64,000 nucleotides of DNA from Morganella psychrotolerans (lineage in GTDB: Bacteria; Pseudomonadota; Gammaproteobacteria; Enterobacterales; Enterobacteriaceae), in assembly GCF_001676055.1 (NCBI RefSeq), contig NZ_LZEX01000044.1:148019-212018 (forward strand). Reading direction: 5' to 3'. Positions 1 to 10,800 of the stretch are shown piece by piece. The notes below the pieces were generated by a model. That model was not told the DNA's origin. It made no database searches and saw only the letters and a program-made list of their open reading frames with translations. Both the position numbers and the translations under genes were made by a program. Position 1 is the stretch's first letter, and each line of letters starts with the position of its first letter.

Positions 1-1
1 C

Positions 2-139
2 TGGGGAACCCGCCATACTGCATCCGCTGCCAGTTTTTTGCTGGAGAACGGGCAAGGGCAGATAAAGCTGATTATTTCCGCCCCCGGGCGTATCCGGTTA
101 TGCACTCCGGGGCAGTTGTCCGGTATCCCGGCGTGTTGA
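2..139 (+). CDS. ppdA: PpdA, prepilin peptidase-dependent protein A (C-terminal end only)
   Basis: The window opens inside this gene. The reading frame from base 2 runs 45 codons to a TGA at 137-139 and ends in the residues GRIRLCTPGQLSGIPAC, which resemble the cysteine-bearing C-terminus of enterobacterial PpdA, a type IV pilin-like minor pseudopilin. The pilin-like N-terminus lies outside the window. ppdB begins two bases after the stop, and the order ppdA-ppdB-ygdB-ppdC-recC matches E. coli. The identification rests on context and a short tail. Confidence 0.7.
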   Translation, partial: WGTRHTASAASFLLENGQGQIKLIISAPGRIRLCTPGQLSGIPAC

Positions 140-141
140 TA

Positions 142-723
142 ATGACATTGTCATCAAGGGGCTCACTTTTGCTTGAAATGCTGGTCAGTATGGCCGTCAG
201 CGCGATATTGCTGGTGACGATTACCCGTTTTTTTCCGGTTCTCTGTCAGGATGTAACGAATACATACCGGCAATATAAACTGGATAATATTATGCGTGAG
301 ACGTTGTTACGGCTGGAAAAAGATCTCCGGCGAACCGCTTTTTGCCGGGGAACCTGTCAGGGCAGACCATTACAGATAGCGGCAAAAAAAGGGGAACCGG
401 CAAACAGTTGTATTATTGTTGCCTATGATCTCAACCATAACAGCCGCTGGGAACGCAACACACGAAAAACCGGTGAGCATTTCGGTTATCGCCTGAACAA
501 AAATGCGCTGGAATGGACCCGTAATGCGCTGAGCTGCCAGGATTCAGGATGGGAAAAAGTGACAGATAACCGGCAGATTGTGGTGACACGTTTTTCCGTC
601 ACGCCGGTCAGCCTTCATCAGCAACGTGGCTTACAGTTATCGCTGACACTGGCCGGTAAAGAAAAACCGGTGCTGCAACGAACCGGAGAAAGCCTGATTG
701 CAACACCCAATTATCATCCGTAA
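142..723 (+). CDS. ppdB: PpdB, prepilin-type minor pseudopilin
   Basis: This is a 193-residue protein beginning MTLSSRGSLLLEMLVSM. A glycine precedes a hydrophobic helix with glutamate at mature position 5, the class III (prepilin peptidase) signal, so it should be cleaved and methylated by a PilD-type peptidase and sit in the inner membrane. The frame stays open upstream to an ATG at 100, but that start would overlap ppdA and place extra residues before the signal; ATG 142, two bases after the ppdA stop, fits the family. It is the second gene of the ppdA-ppdB-ygdB-ppdC set ahead of recC. Such minor pseudopilins are thought to prime pilus or secretion fibres; the role of this enteric set is poorly defined. 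Confidence 0.85.
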   Translation: MTLSSRGSLLLEMLVSMAVSAILLVTITRFFPVLCQDVTNTYRQYKLDNIMRETLLRLEKDLRRTAFCRGTCQGRPLQIAAKKGEPANSCIIVAYDLNHNSRWERNTRKTGEHFGYRLNKNALEWTRNALSCQDSGWEKVTDNRQIVVTRFSVTPVSLHQQRGLQLSLTLAGKEKPVLQRTGESLIATPNYHP

Positions 724-727
724 CAGT

Positions 728-1213
728 GTGGATCAGCGTGAAAAAACAATGCAGGGCAGTGCGTTGATGATGATGATCATGCTTCTTTTGGGGGTTGCTC
801 TGATGTTGTTATCCGTCCTGCATCGGTTTTATCAGACTGAGTGGCGCAACGGACAGGATGAAATCGCCTTTTATCAGGCAGATGCGGGAGCCGCGTCCGC
901 ACTGGCGTGGGGAATGACACTGCACTGGTCCCGGAGCTCTCTTGTCAGAGAGCCGTTATATTGCAGGACAGCGGCGGACCCGGCTCTGAAAAGTTGTCTC
1001 CGGCGGTTGAAGGGAAATCGTTTTTTATTACAGGGTAGTTCTTTTTCACCCTGGTTCAGACAAAATATATCTCATTATCAGCTTGTTACTGCAACGATGC
1101 AGGGTAATGAAATCACGCTGACAGCGCAGGCTCAGGGATGGAGTGATTTTTGTCCTCCGGATCTGAAACCCGGTTGTGCGGGGCACAGTGAGACAGGAGA
1201 AAGAGATGAATGA
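728..1213 (+). CDS. ygdB: YgdB family pilus-assembly-like protein
   Basis: A 161-residue protein with one N-terminal membrane segment (about residues 12-30, rich in Met and Leu). The C-terminal half carries QGWSDFCPPDLKPGC, very close to the E. coli YgdB ending. I chose GTG 728, four bases after the ppdB stop, because the resulting start VDQREKTMQGSAL aligns with E. coli MNREKGVSSLA; ATG 749 is the alternative and no strong ribosome site separates them. YgdB resembles PilX-like minor components of pilin-type systems. It overlaps ppdC by 8 bases, so it is probably translationally coupled. Confidence 0.8.
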   Translation: MDQREKTMQGSALMMMIMLLLGVALMLLSVLHRFYQTEWRNGQDEIAFYQADAGAASALAWGMTLHWSRSSLVREPLYCRTAADPALKSCLRRLKGNRFLLQGSSFSPWFRQNISHYQLVTATMQGNEITLTAQAQGWSDFCPPDLKPGCAGHSETGERDE

Positions 1214-1568
1214 GCGGGGGATGTCGTTACCGGAAGTGCTTATTTGTACTTTTGTTTTTGCGGTATTGATGACCGGCTTATTGCGTTATCATCAGCTTCT
1301 GAACAGCGGAAAACACCGGCAGTATGATGATGTCAGAACAGTACGCCGGTTACATCAGTTGATGCGGTTTACCGCAGATCCCGGTACATTACAGCAGATG
1401 ATGAACACAACGTTATCTTCCCGGTGGCAATGGGAAAACAGACAGGAAAACGTGGCACCGGGCTGTGTTTCCGTTACTATCCGTTTAGTCTCAGAACGTC
1501 AGTTAACCGCCAGCCGATGGCACTGCATGCAAGGGCAGAAAAATGTTTACGATTTATCACTCCAATGA
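1206..1568 (+). CDS. ppdC: PpdC, prepilin-type pseudopilin
   Basis: A 120-residue protein beginning MNERGMSLPEVLICTFVFAV. The G|MSLPE cleavage site with glutamate at +5 followed by about 20 hydrophobic residues is a type IV prepilin signal. ATG 1206 follows GAGACAGGAGAAAGAG, a strong ribosome site; the frame also opens upstream at 1176, but that would add ten residues before the signal. It overlaps ygdB by 8 bases and recC by 26. It completes the minor pseudopilin set and probably shares a transcript with recC. Confidence 0.83.
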   Translation: MNERGMSLPEVLICTFVFAVLMTGLLRYHQLLNSGKHRQYDDVRTVRRLHQLMRFTADPGTLQQMMNTTLSSRWQWENRQENVAPGCVSVTIRLVSERQLTASRWHCMQGQKNVYDLSLQ

Positions 1569-4500
1569 TTTGGATCTGCTGAAAGATGTTATCTGCCATA
1601 TTATTGATACTGATAAGATTGCGGATCCATTCCGCCCGGAAACGGTTCTCGTGCAAAGTCCGGGAATGTCGCAGTGGTTACAGATTGCGCTGGCGGAAAA
1701 ACTGGGTATTGCGGCAAATATTGATTTCCCGCTGCCCGCAACCTTTATCTGGGATATGTTTACCCGCGTATTGCCGGGTATTCCGAAAGAGAGTGCCTTC
1801 AGTAAAGGTGCAATGACATGGAAACTGATGTCTCTGTTACCGCAGCGCCTTGAGAACCCTGACTTTACCCCGCTGCGCCACTATCTTGATGATGATAACG
1901 ATAAACGCAAACTTCATCAGCTTTCAGGTCGTATTGCGGACTTATTTGACCAATATCTTGTTTACCGTCCGGACTGGCTGACCGCATGGGAAGGCGACAC
2001 GCTGGTTGACGGACTGAGTCACAACCAGGCCTGGCAAAAATCGCTGTGGCAGGATTTACAGACACTGACGCGTGCGCTGGATCAACCGCAATGGCATCGC
2101 GCGAATCTTTATCAGCGTTTTATTGATGTGCTGAATCAGGGGGATCCGCACATCATGGCAAATTTACCTCCCCGGCTGTTTATCTGTGGTATTTCTGCAT
2201 TACCGCCTGTTTATTTACAGGCGCTGCGCGCACTCGGGCAGCATACCCATATTCATCTGATGTTTACCAATCCCTGCCAATATTACTGGGGCGATATTCA
2301 GAACCCGGCATTACTGCGCCGGATGCTGGCACGTAAGCCGCAAAGCTATTGGGATAAAAAGGCGGTCAGCTGGTTTAAATCTGACGACGATGCACCCTCA
2401 CTTTTTAATTTTGAGGCAGATGGAGAGCAAAATATCGGTAATCCGCTGCTGGCGTCCTGGGGGCGTTTAGGGCGGGACAATCTCTGGTTCCTGGAAGAGA
2501 TTGACGATGCTCATGTTATTAAAGCGTTTGTTGACCACACGCCGGATACACTACTGACCAGTATTCAGCAGGATATTCTTGATTTGGCTGACTACAGCCG
2601 GGTCGGTAAGACAAAAGAAGAGTTTTCCGTGAGTAAAGACCGGCGGATCCTTGCAGCTGACGACCGCTCCCTGAGCTTCCATTCCTGTCACAGCCCTCAG
2701 CGGGAAGTTGAGATTTTACAGGATTACTTACTGAATTTACTGGAAAATAACCCGCTTCTTACCCCCCGTGATATTATTGTGATGGTAGCGGATATTGACA
2801 GCTATTCTCCGTACATTCAGGCGGTATTTGGTCATGGTAATGACAACCGTTACCTGCCGTTTGCTATTTCTGACCGCAAAGCCCGTCAGGCGCATCCTGT
2901 TTTACAAGCGGTATTAACCCTGCTGGAGCTGCCGCAGAGCCGGTTCACCTCAGAACATGTCCTCAGTCTGCTGGAAGTGCCTGCGATTGCACAACAGTTC
3001 GGTCTGGATGAAAGCGACCTGCCGTTGTTACGCCGCTGGGTCAGTGGTTCGGGCGTTCGCTGGGGGCTGGATGATGACAACATCGAATCGTTTTCATTGC
3101 CGGTTTTTGGTCAGAATACCTGGAAATTCGGGCTGGAGCGTATGTTGCTGGGGTATGCTATGGCGCAGCAGGAGGGCACCTGGCGCGGGATCCTTCCGTA
3201 TGATGATGCATCCGGTATTGCCGCCGGGAGAGTCGGTCAGCTTGCGGCATTTATCGATACTCTGAGCCGGTGGCAGGATATTCTGAGTGAAACCCGTACC
3301 CCGGTACAGTGGCGTGAAACCGGTACTGAGCTGCTTTCTGCTTTCTTTGCGGTAGCACCTGATACCGAGCCGGTGCTCAGCATGGTGCTGCAACAGTGGC
3401 AGCAGGTGCTGGAGCAGGCAATAAAAGCCTGTTATGACGATGACGTGCCGCTTTCTCTGATCCGTGACGAACTTTCTCTGCGGCTGGATGATGAAAAAAT
3501 CAGTCAGCGTTTTTTATCGGGTGCGATTAATTTTTGTACACTGATGCCGATGCGCTCGATCCCGTTTAAGGTTGTTTGTCTGCTCGGAATGAATGACGGT
3601 GTGTATCCGCGCAATATCCCGCCTCTGGGGTTTGATTTGATGGCAGAGCAGGCGCGTCGCGGCGACCGTAAGCGCCGTGATGATGACCGCTATCTTTTCC
3701 TTGAGGCATTAGGTTCTGCAAAAGAGCATTTATATATCAGTTATATCGGGCGTTCTATCCGCGATAACGAGGAGCGCAATCCGTCAGTCTTAGTCAGTGA
3801 ATTACTGGAATATATCGGGTTAAATTTTTGCCTGGAAAAAGACCGTCCGGCAGATTTGGATATCAGCCGGAAAGCTGTTGGAAACCACCTGACAGTCTGC
3901 CATTCACGTGTTCCCTTTGCGGCGGAAAATTACCGGGAAGGCACTGAATTTCAGAGCTTTGCGCCTCAGTGGCTGCCGGCGGCGCTGGGACAGGGCCGGG
4001 CGCAGGGGCCGTTTAATGTGCCGGTTCCGGATGAATCGGTGAAGGATATTACACTGGATCAGCTTTTACGGTTTTACCGCCACCCGATCCGCGCCTTTTT
4101 TCAGCAGCGTCTGAAAGTCCATTTTGATATTGAAGATGTCGCACTGCCGGAAGAAGAGCCGTTCAGCGTTGATAACTTACAGCGCTACGGGTTTAACACA
4201 CAGTTGCTTGACGCGCTGGTGGACGGTGAGTCAGAAGAACAGGTGTTTACCACCCTGAAAGCCGCCGGATCGTTACCCGCCGGGGCATTTGCACAGGTTT
4301 ACTGGGAAGATCAGTTACAGGAAATGGATGTGCTGGCGGAAAAAATCCGCATGGCACGGGCAGAATCAGAGAGTGAGTTGTTCTGCTATGGTGTGGGGCC
4401 TTATACATTAACCGGGCAATTAACCGGTGTTCAGAATGACGGATTACTGCGCTGGCGGGCCGCCGCGCTGACTGCGGTTGACGGGTTGCGCCTGTGGATT

Positions 4501-4944
4501 GAGCACCTGGTTTACAGCCTGAGTGACCGGCAGCAATTCAGCAGGGCATTCGGACGTAATGATACCGCATGGATTTTTGAACCGCTCACAGCGGCACAGG
4601 CACAACAGTATCTGCAACCATTACTGGATGTGTTTGTTCAGGGTCTCAATGAACCACTGCCGGTTTTCATTAAGAGTGGCTGGGCATGGCTGAGCACACT
4701 GGCAGATGAAAAAAGTGGTGAACTCTCTGATGATGAAGCACTCCAACATAAAGCTTCATCGCTGTTGCTGCAGACATTGCAGGGTGGTTTTCAGTTTAAT
4801 GGTGAAGCTGAGGATGACTATGTGGTTCGTGCATTCCGTCATTTTGATACAGCGCTCCTCGATACCGTTAAGCAGCTTTCGCAACAATTATTTTTGCCGA
4901 TGTTTCATCATCAGAAAAACAGGGAGAACCAGGCTGATGCCTAA
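1543..4944 (+). CDS. recC: RecC, exodeoxyribonuclease V gamma subunit
   Basis: At 1133 residues this is close to E. coli RecC (1122) and collinear with it, for example IAANIDFPLPATFIWDMF near residue 60 and NFCTLMPMRSIPFKVVCLLGMNDG in the last third. RecC is the scaffold of RecBCD: it splits the duplex at a double-strand end and reads the Chi site in the displaced strand. Its helicase and nuclease folds are catalytically dead, which agrees with the absence of a Walker A motif here. It overlaps ppdC upstream and ptrA downstream (8 bases), as in other enterics, so the subunits are made from a continuous cluster with ptrA, recB and recD. Confidence 0.97.
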   Translation: MFTIYHSNDLDLLKDVICHIIDTDKIADPFRPETVLVQSPGMSQWLQIALAEKLGIAANIDFPLPATFIWDMFTRVLPGIPKESAFSKGAMTWKLMSLLPQRLENPDFTPLRHYLDDDNDKRKLHQLSGRIADLFDQYLVYRPDWLTAWEGDTLVDGLSHNQAWQKSLWQDLQTLTRALDQPQWHRANLYQRFIDVLNQGDPHIMANLPPRLFICGISALPPVYLQALRALGQHTHIHLMFTNPCQYYWGDIQNPALLRRMLARKPQSYWDKKAVSWFKSDDDAPSLFNFEADGEQNIGNPLLASWGRLGRDNLWFLEEIDDAHVIKAFVDHTPDTLLTSIQQDILDLADYSRVGKTKEEFSVSKDRRILAADDRSLSFHSCHSPQREVEILQDYLLNLLENNPLLTPRDIIVMVADIDSYSPYIQAVFGHGNDNRYLPFAISDRKARQAHPVLQAVLTLLELPQSRFTSEHVLSLLEVPAIAQQFGLDESDLPLLRRWVSGSGVRWGLDDDNIESFSLPVFGQNTWKFGLERMLLGYAMAQQEGTWRGILPYDDASGIAAGRVGQLAAFIDTLSRWQDILSETRTPVQWRETGTELLSAFFAVAPDTEPVLSMVLQQWQQVLEQAIKACYDDDVPLSLIRDELSLRLDDEKISQRFLSGAINFCTLMPMRSIPFKVVCLLGMNDGVYPRNIPPLGFDLMAEQARRGDRKRRDDDRYLFLEALGSAKEHLYISYIGRSIRDNEERNPSVLVSELLEYIGLNFCLEKDRPADLDISRKAVGNHLTVCHSRVPFAAENYREGTEFQSFAPQWLPAALGQGRAQGPFNVPVPDESVKDITLDQLLRFYRHPIRAFFQQRLKVHFDIEDVALPEEEPFSVDNLQRYGFNTQLLDALVDGESEEQVFTTLKAAGSLPAGAFAQVYWEDQLQEMDVLAEKIRMARAESESELFCYGVGPYTLTGQLTGVQNDGLLRWRAAALTAVDGLRLWIEHLVYSLSDRQQFSRAFGRNDTAWIFEPLTAAQAQQYLQPLLDVFVQGLNEPLPVFIKSGWAWLSTLADEKSGELSDDEALQHKASSLLLQTLQGGFQFNGEAEDDYVVRAFRHFDTALLDTVKQLSQQLFLPMFHHQKNRENQADA

Positions 4945-7819
4945 ACAACTAGTGCAGTTTATCTTTACACTGCTTTTCTTTTTTACCGGCGCGAACGCAC
5001 TTGCACAGAATGCATGGCAGGTTTTACCGGATGAAATAGAGAAAAGTGAGAATGATCCGCGTCAGTATCAGGCAATTACCCTGAAAAATGACATGACCGT
5101 TCTGCTGATTTCAGACAGTGCCGCGCGTAAATCTGCGGCAGCAATCAGCCTGGCGATAGGCAGCATGGATGAGCCGCAGAGCCAGGCAGGACTGGCGCAT
5201 TATCTGGAGCACATGGTACTGATGGGATCAAAACGTTTCCCTGAACCCGGAAACTTCAGTGATTATCTTGCCAAACATGGCGGAAGCCATAACGCCAGTA
5301 CAGGGTCGAATTACACTGACTTTTATTTTGAAGTTGAAAACAGCGCACTGAAAGGTGCCACTGAGCGCCTGGCTGATGCGCTGGCTGAGCCGCTGCTTGA
5401 TCCGGTGAATGCAGATAAAGAGCGGAATGCGGTTAATGCGGAGCTGACAATGGCACGCTCCCGCGACGGGCACCGTATGTATCAGGTGCGGGCTGAAACC
5501 TGGAACCCGGCACACCCGATCTCCCGTTTTTCCGGTGGTAATCTGGATACACTGAAAGATAAACCGGGCAGTATCCTGCATGAGGAATTGCTCAAATTCT
5601 ACAATACATACTATTCGTCAAACCTGATGAAAGGTGTGCTGTACGGACCGGAATCCACGGAAGAGCTGGCTGTTCTTGCGAACAATACATTCGGGACAAT
5701 CCCGAACCGTAAAGCGGCCATTCCGCAGATTACGGTGCCGCTTATCACCGCAGCCGAGCAACAGAAAATTATTCACTATGTTCCGGCCCAGCCTCAGAAA
5801 TCCCTGGATTTTGAATTTGTCATTGACAACAACAGCAAAGATTTCCGTAAACAAACAGACACTTATATTGCTTACCTGCTGGGAAACCGCAGTGAAGGAA
5901 CACTGGCAAACTGGCTGATATCAAAAGGTCTTGCAGAGAATATCAGTGCATCTGCCTCTTCAGATCTGGCGCGGAATCAGGGCATTTTTATTATCTCTGT
6001 GGCGCTGACAGATGAAGGCATGTTAAAGCGTGATGAAATCACCGCTGCCGTGTTTTCTTATCTGAATCTGATTAAAGAAAAAGGGATCAGTAAAGCCTAT
6101 TTCGATGAGATAGCCCGGGTCAACGGACTGGCATTCCGTTACAACTCCATTGTCCGTGATATGGGCTATGTTGAGTCTCTGGCGAATACCATGATGGATT
6201 ATCCGGTCAGTAATATCCTGAATGTCGGCTACCTTGCGGATGACTGGGATCCGGCTGCGATTAAAGCACGGTTCAGTGATTTAACCCCGGAAAAAGCCCG
6301 TATCTGGTATACCAGCCCGGATGAACCAAGCAATAAAAAAGCCTATTTTGTGGATGCACCGTATCAGGTGGATAATGTCACCGCCGCACAACTCGATAAA
6401 TGGCGTAAGTCTGAACCTGATTTTCATTTCTCTCTGCCGGCACTGAACCCGTTCATTCCGGATAACTTTGATTTGATCAAAAAAGAGAAACAGGAAAAAC
6501 CGGTACAACTGACAGACACAGCAAAATTACGTCTGTTTTATATGCCGAGCCAGTATTTCGCTGACGAACCGAAAGCGATTATTGCACTGGAACTGCGCAA
6601 CAAAAATACCAGCAGAACCGCGAAAGATTTTGTCACCAGTTCTGTGCTCAGCTATATCAGTGAACTGAAACTGAACCAGCTTCGTTATCAGGCCGGTGTG
6701 GCGGGAATGGGGATTAACATCAGTGATGATGATGGTCTGAATATCAGCGCAGATGGTTATTCTCAGCACTTACCTGAGCTTCTGACAACCGCAATCGGGC
6801 AGTATCAGACCTTTACGCCGACGGCTGCTGAACTGGTTCAGGCGAAATCCTGGTATCGTGAGCAGGTTGCTGTCTCAAATAACGGCAAAGCGTATGAAAT
6901 GGCAATGCGCCCGTTCAGCCGCCTGAAATATGTCCCGTATTTTGAGGAAAAAGATCGTCTCGCAGCACTTGAAACCATTACAGAAAAAGATGTGACTGAC
7001 TTCCGTGATCGGTTGATCCGTGAAGGTGCGTTACAGATGTTTATTTTTGGTAATGTGACGGCACCTCAGGCAGAACAGATCGCTGCAAAAGCACAGGTAC
7101 AGCTTGGCTCGCAGGGAACTCAATGGTGGGTGGGTGATTACTACGTTATCGATAAAACCCTGAAACCGAATTTTGATGAGAAAGCGAACAGCACAGATAA
7201 TGCACTGGCAAATATCTTTATTCCGACAGGGTATTCGCGCACTGAAGGAGCGGCATTCTCTTCTGTATTATCAAAAATTCTGCACCCGTGGTTCTATGAT
7301 CAACTGCGGACACAGGAACAACTGGGTTATGCCCTGTTTGCCTTTAACCCAGGTTTTGGTCGCCAGTGGGGGATCGGTTTCCTGTTACAGAGCAATGAAA
7401 AAAATCCGACATATCTGGCACAGCGTTTTAATGATTTTTATGTGAAAACGGAAAAACGGTTACAGGCACTGGACAATGCGGAGTTTGATAAATACCGCAG
7501 TGCTCTGCTGACTGAACTGACCCAGCCACCGGAAACCTTTGCCGAAGAAGCATCCCGTTATTCATTTGATTTCAAAAATAACTATTTTGATTTTAATACC
7601 CGCGCACAGACCATCGACGCGGTGAAAAAAATGACAAAACAGGATGTGGTGACATTCTATGAGAAAGCGGTTATGTCGAAAAACGGACTGGCGCTTTATT
7701 CTCAGGTAACAGGAACCAGCGGTAAAGCGGATGATTATGCGAAGCCGGAAGGCTGGACAACCTATCCTACAGTGACAGAGTTTCAGTCACTGCTACCTGT
7801 GAAAGAGGAAATCAGGTAA
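4937..7819 (+). CDS. ptrA: Pitrilysin (protease III), periplasmic zinc metallopeptidase
   Basis: A 960-residue M16 family protease. The inverted zinc motif HYLEH gives H88, E91 and H92, with the third ligand E169 in NAELTMA, the same numbering as E. coli pitrilysin. ATG 4937 gives a normal signal peptide (PKQ, a Leu/Phe core, then ANALAQNA). The frame is open further upstream to 4706 but those codons are within recC in another frame. The enzyme degrades small peptides such as insulin fragments in the periplasm. Its place between recC and recB is conserved in enterics although no role in recombination is known. Confidence 0.96.
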   Translation: MPKQLVQFIFTLLFFFTGANALAQNAWQVLPDEIEKSENDPRQYQAITLKNDMTVLLISDSAARKSAAAISLAIGSMDEPQSQAGLAHYLEHMVLMGSKRFPEPGNFSDYLAKHGGSHNASTGSNYTDFYFEVENSALKGATERLADALAEPLLDPVNADKERNAVNAELTMARSRDGHRMYQVRAETWNPAHPISRFSGGNLDTLKDKPGSILHEELLKFYNTYYSSNLMKGVLYGPESTEELAVLANNTFGTIPNRKAAIPQITVPLITAAEQQKIIHYVPAQPQKSLDFEFVIDNNSKDFRKQTDTYIAYLLGNRSEGTLANWLISKGLAENISASASSDLARNQGIFIISVALTDEGMLKRDEITAAVFSYLNLIKEKGISKAYFDEIARVNGLAFRYNSIVRDMGYVESLANTMMDYPVSNILNVGYLADDWDPAAIKARFSDLTPEKARIWYTSPDEPSNKKAYFVDAPYQVDNVTAAQLDKWRKSEPDFHFSLPALNPFIPDNFDLIKKEKQEKPVQLTDTAKLRLFYMPSQYFADEPKAIIALELRNKNTSRTAKDFVTSSVLSYISELKLNQLRYQAGVAGMGINISDDDGLNISADGYSQHLPELLTTAIGQYQTFTPTAAELVQAKSWYREQVAVSNNGKAYEMAMRPFSRLKYVPYFEEKDRLAALETITEKDVTDFRDRLIREGALQMFIFGNVTAPQAEQIAAKAQVQLGSQGTQWWVGDYYVIDKTLKPNFDEKANSTDNALANIFIPTGYSRTEGAAFSSVLSKILHPWFYDQLRTQEQLGYALFAFNPGFGRQWGIGFLLQSNEKNPTYLAQRFNDFYVKTEKRLQALDNAEFDKYRSALLTELTQPPETFAEEASRYSFDFKNNYFDFNTRAQTIDAVKKMTKQDVVTFYEKAVMSKNGLALYSQVTGTSGKADDYAKPEGWTTYPTVTEFQSLLPVKEEIR

Positions 7820-7823
7820 GTCT

Positions 7824-10800
7824 ATGGCGGCTGAATCTTTAAACCCGGTCACAATACCGCTGCGGGGGCAGCGGTTAATTGAAGCGTCTGCGGGTACGGG
7901 AAAAACCTACACTATTGCCAGACTCTATCTGCGTTTGTTGCTGGGGCTGGGGGAAGGCGCATTCAGCCGTCCGTTGTCAGCGGAAGAGATCCTGGTGGTG
8001 ACGTTCACTGAAGCGGCAACCAATGAGTTGCGCGGGCGTATCCGTGAGAATATTCACGCGCTACGCATTGCCTGTCTGCGTGATGAACAGGATCCGGGTC
8101 ATGCATTTGCTCCCCTGCTTGCACTTATCACGGACAAGCAAATGGCGGCTCAGCGACTGTTACTTGCCGAGCGCCAGATGGATGAAGCCGCCATTTTTAC
8201 CATTCACGGATTCTGTCAGCGGATGCTGACACATAATGCATTTGAGTCCGGCGTATTATTTGAGCAAACACTGATTCAGGATGAACATCCTATCCGCAGA
8301 CAGGCGTGCGCGGACTTCTGGCGGCGTCATTGTTATCCGCTGCCGGTTGAGCTGGCAAGGGCCGTTACTCAGCTCTGGTCAGGTCCGGATGCACTGTTGC
8401 GGGATATCTACCCCTGGTTGCAGGGAGAAGAGCCGCGGATCACCGATGCCCCGGAGTCAGATGAAACATTACTTTCCCGCCATCAGAAAATCATTACCGC
8501 CATTGATGAGGTAAAGCAGCAATGGCGGGACAGTGATGTTGATTTTGTCAGTCTGATTCAGGATTCAGATCTGAACAAAAGCAGTTACCGCGCCAATCTG
8601 GTGCCGGGATGGATTGCCGGTATCAATGCATGGGCAGAAGAGCGGGTAACCACTCATTATGCCTTGCCTAAGAATCTTGAGCGTTTCAGTCAGGCCGTTT
8701 TGTGTGAGAAAACCAAAAAAGGCGGTACATCACCGTCTCACCCGGTTTTTTCTGCCATAGAAATCCTGGCAGAGCAGGCACTGACACTGGAGGATGTACT
8801 TTTTACCCGCGCGGTGTATGAAATCCGTCAGACAATTTCGCAGGAAAAACAGATACACGGTGAAATGGGGTTTGATGATCTGCTGACCCGGCTTGATGAG
8901 GCATTACGTCGTGAAAATGGTGCATTGCTGGCGCAAACGCTGCGAAAACGTTTTCCTGTCGCCATGATTGATGAATTCCAGGATACCGACCCACAGCAGT
9001 ACCGGATCTTCCGGACAATTTATCAGGACGATGCCGCGCGCTGTGATGACGGTACGCAAACAGAACCCCACGGGCTGTTGTTTATCGGGGATCCGAAACA
9101 GGCTATTTATGCGTTTCGTGGCGCTGATATTTTTACCTATATCAAAGCCCGGCAGGATGTCAGTGCGCATTACACGCTGGGAACAAATTACCGCTCGGCA
9201 AAAACGATGGTGGACGGGGTAAATAAACTGTTTTTACAGGCAGATGAACCCTTCTGTTTTAAACAGATCCCGTTTCAGCCGGTGCTACCCGCTCCCGGAA
9301 GCGATAAATCAGCATTTGTCATTGACGGAAAAATACAACCGGCAATGCAATTCTGGTGGCAGGGGGCCGAGGGTGTCAGCAGTGGTGACTATGAGAGAAC
9401 AATGGCCGGTGTGTGTGCCGGTCAAATCCGTGACTGGTTACAGCAGGGGCAGAGCGGTACTGCATTACTCGGGCGTGGTGATAAGCAGCGCCCCGTAAGT
9501 GCCGCCGATATCACGGTTCTTGTGCGCAGCCGCCGGGAAGCACAACTGATAAAAGATGCACTGAACCAACTGGCGATCCCGTCAGTCTTTCTCTCAAACC
9601 GGGACAGTGTTTTTGATACACCGGAAGCGCGTGAATTGCTGTGGCTGTTACAGGCGGTGCTCAGCCCTGAAAAAGAACGTTTGCTGAGAAGTGCGCTGGC
9701 ATCGGGATTATTCGGTCTTAATGCTCCTGACATGGATGAGCTGAATCACGATGAAACCGCATGGGATGCGCTGGTGGATGAATTTGCCGGTTATGGGCAA
9801 GTCTGGCAGCAGCAGGGTGTTCTGCCGATGTTGCGCACGGTATTCAGCCGGCGGAAGGTTGCTGAAAATCTGCTCGCCGGTCAGGAGGGGGAGCGACGGC
9901 TGACCGATATTATGCATATCGGTGAATTGCTTCAGGAAACCTCACAGACGCTGGAAAATGAACACGCACTGGTGCGCTGGCTGGCGCAACAGGTATTGCG
10001 CCCGGATGCACAATCCGAAAGTCAGCAAATGCGCCTGGAAAGCGACCAGAATCTGGTGCAAATCTGTACTATTCATAAATCCAAAGGGCTGGAATATTCA
10101 CTGGTCTGGCTGCCGTTTATCTGTAATTTTCAGGCCGGCGGGCAGCGCCTTTATCATGATGAAACCACGTTTGAGCCATGTCTGACCCTTTCACCTGATG
10201 AAACCCAACTCGCGCTGGCAGATAAAGAGCGCCTGGCGGAAGACCTGCGCCTGCTTTATGTTGCGGTTACGCGGGCAATTTACCATTGCAGCCTGGGTGT
10301 CGCGCCCATTATAAAAGGCAACCGCAAGAAAGCAGGTAACACCGATTTACACCTCTGCGGGCTGGGATATCTGATACAAAATGGTCAGGCGTGTGACAGT
10401 GAAACCCTGTTCGGGCGGCTGACAGCGTTTTGTCAGGATGATGACTCACTGGCACTGACTCCGGTGCAGGGGCTGACGCTCACGCCATGGGTGCCGCAAG
10501 CCCGCGAGCCGGTATCTCTGGCGGTGAAAGCCTTCACCCGGCACATTCGCGGACAGTGGCGGGTAACCAGCTACAGTGGTCTGAGTTACGGCGCCGCATC
10601 CGGCGGTAATGTGTATACGCAGGACCGGCAGGAAGAGATGATGGCGATGATCCGCGCACTCAGCCCGGACATGGATACAGAAACAGTTGGTGAGATACAG
10701 GCGCAAGCCGGGTCTGAACTGACGGCCTATACGTTTCCACGTGGCGCGCAGGCAGGTACATTTCTTCACAGTCTGTTTGAAGCACTTGAATTTGATAGTG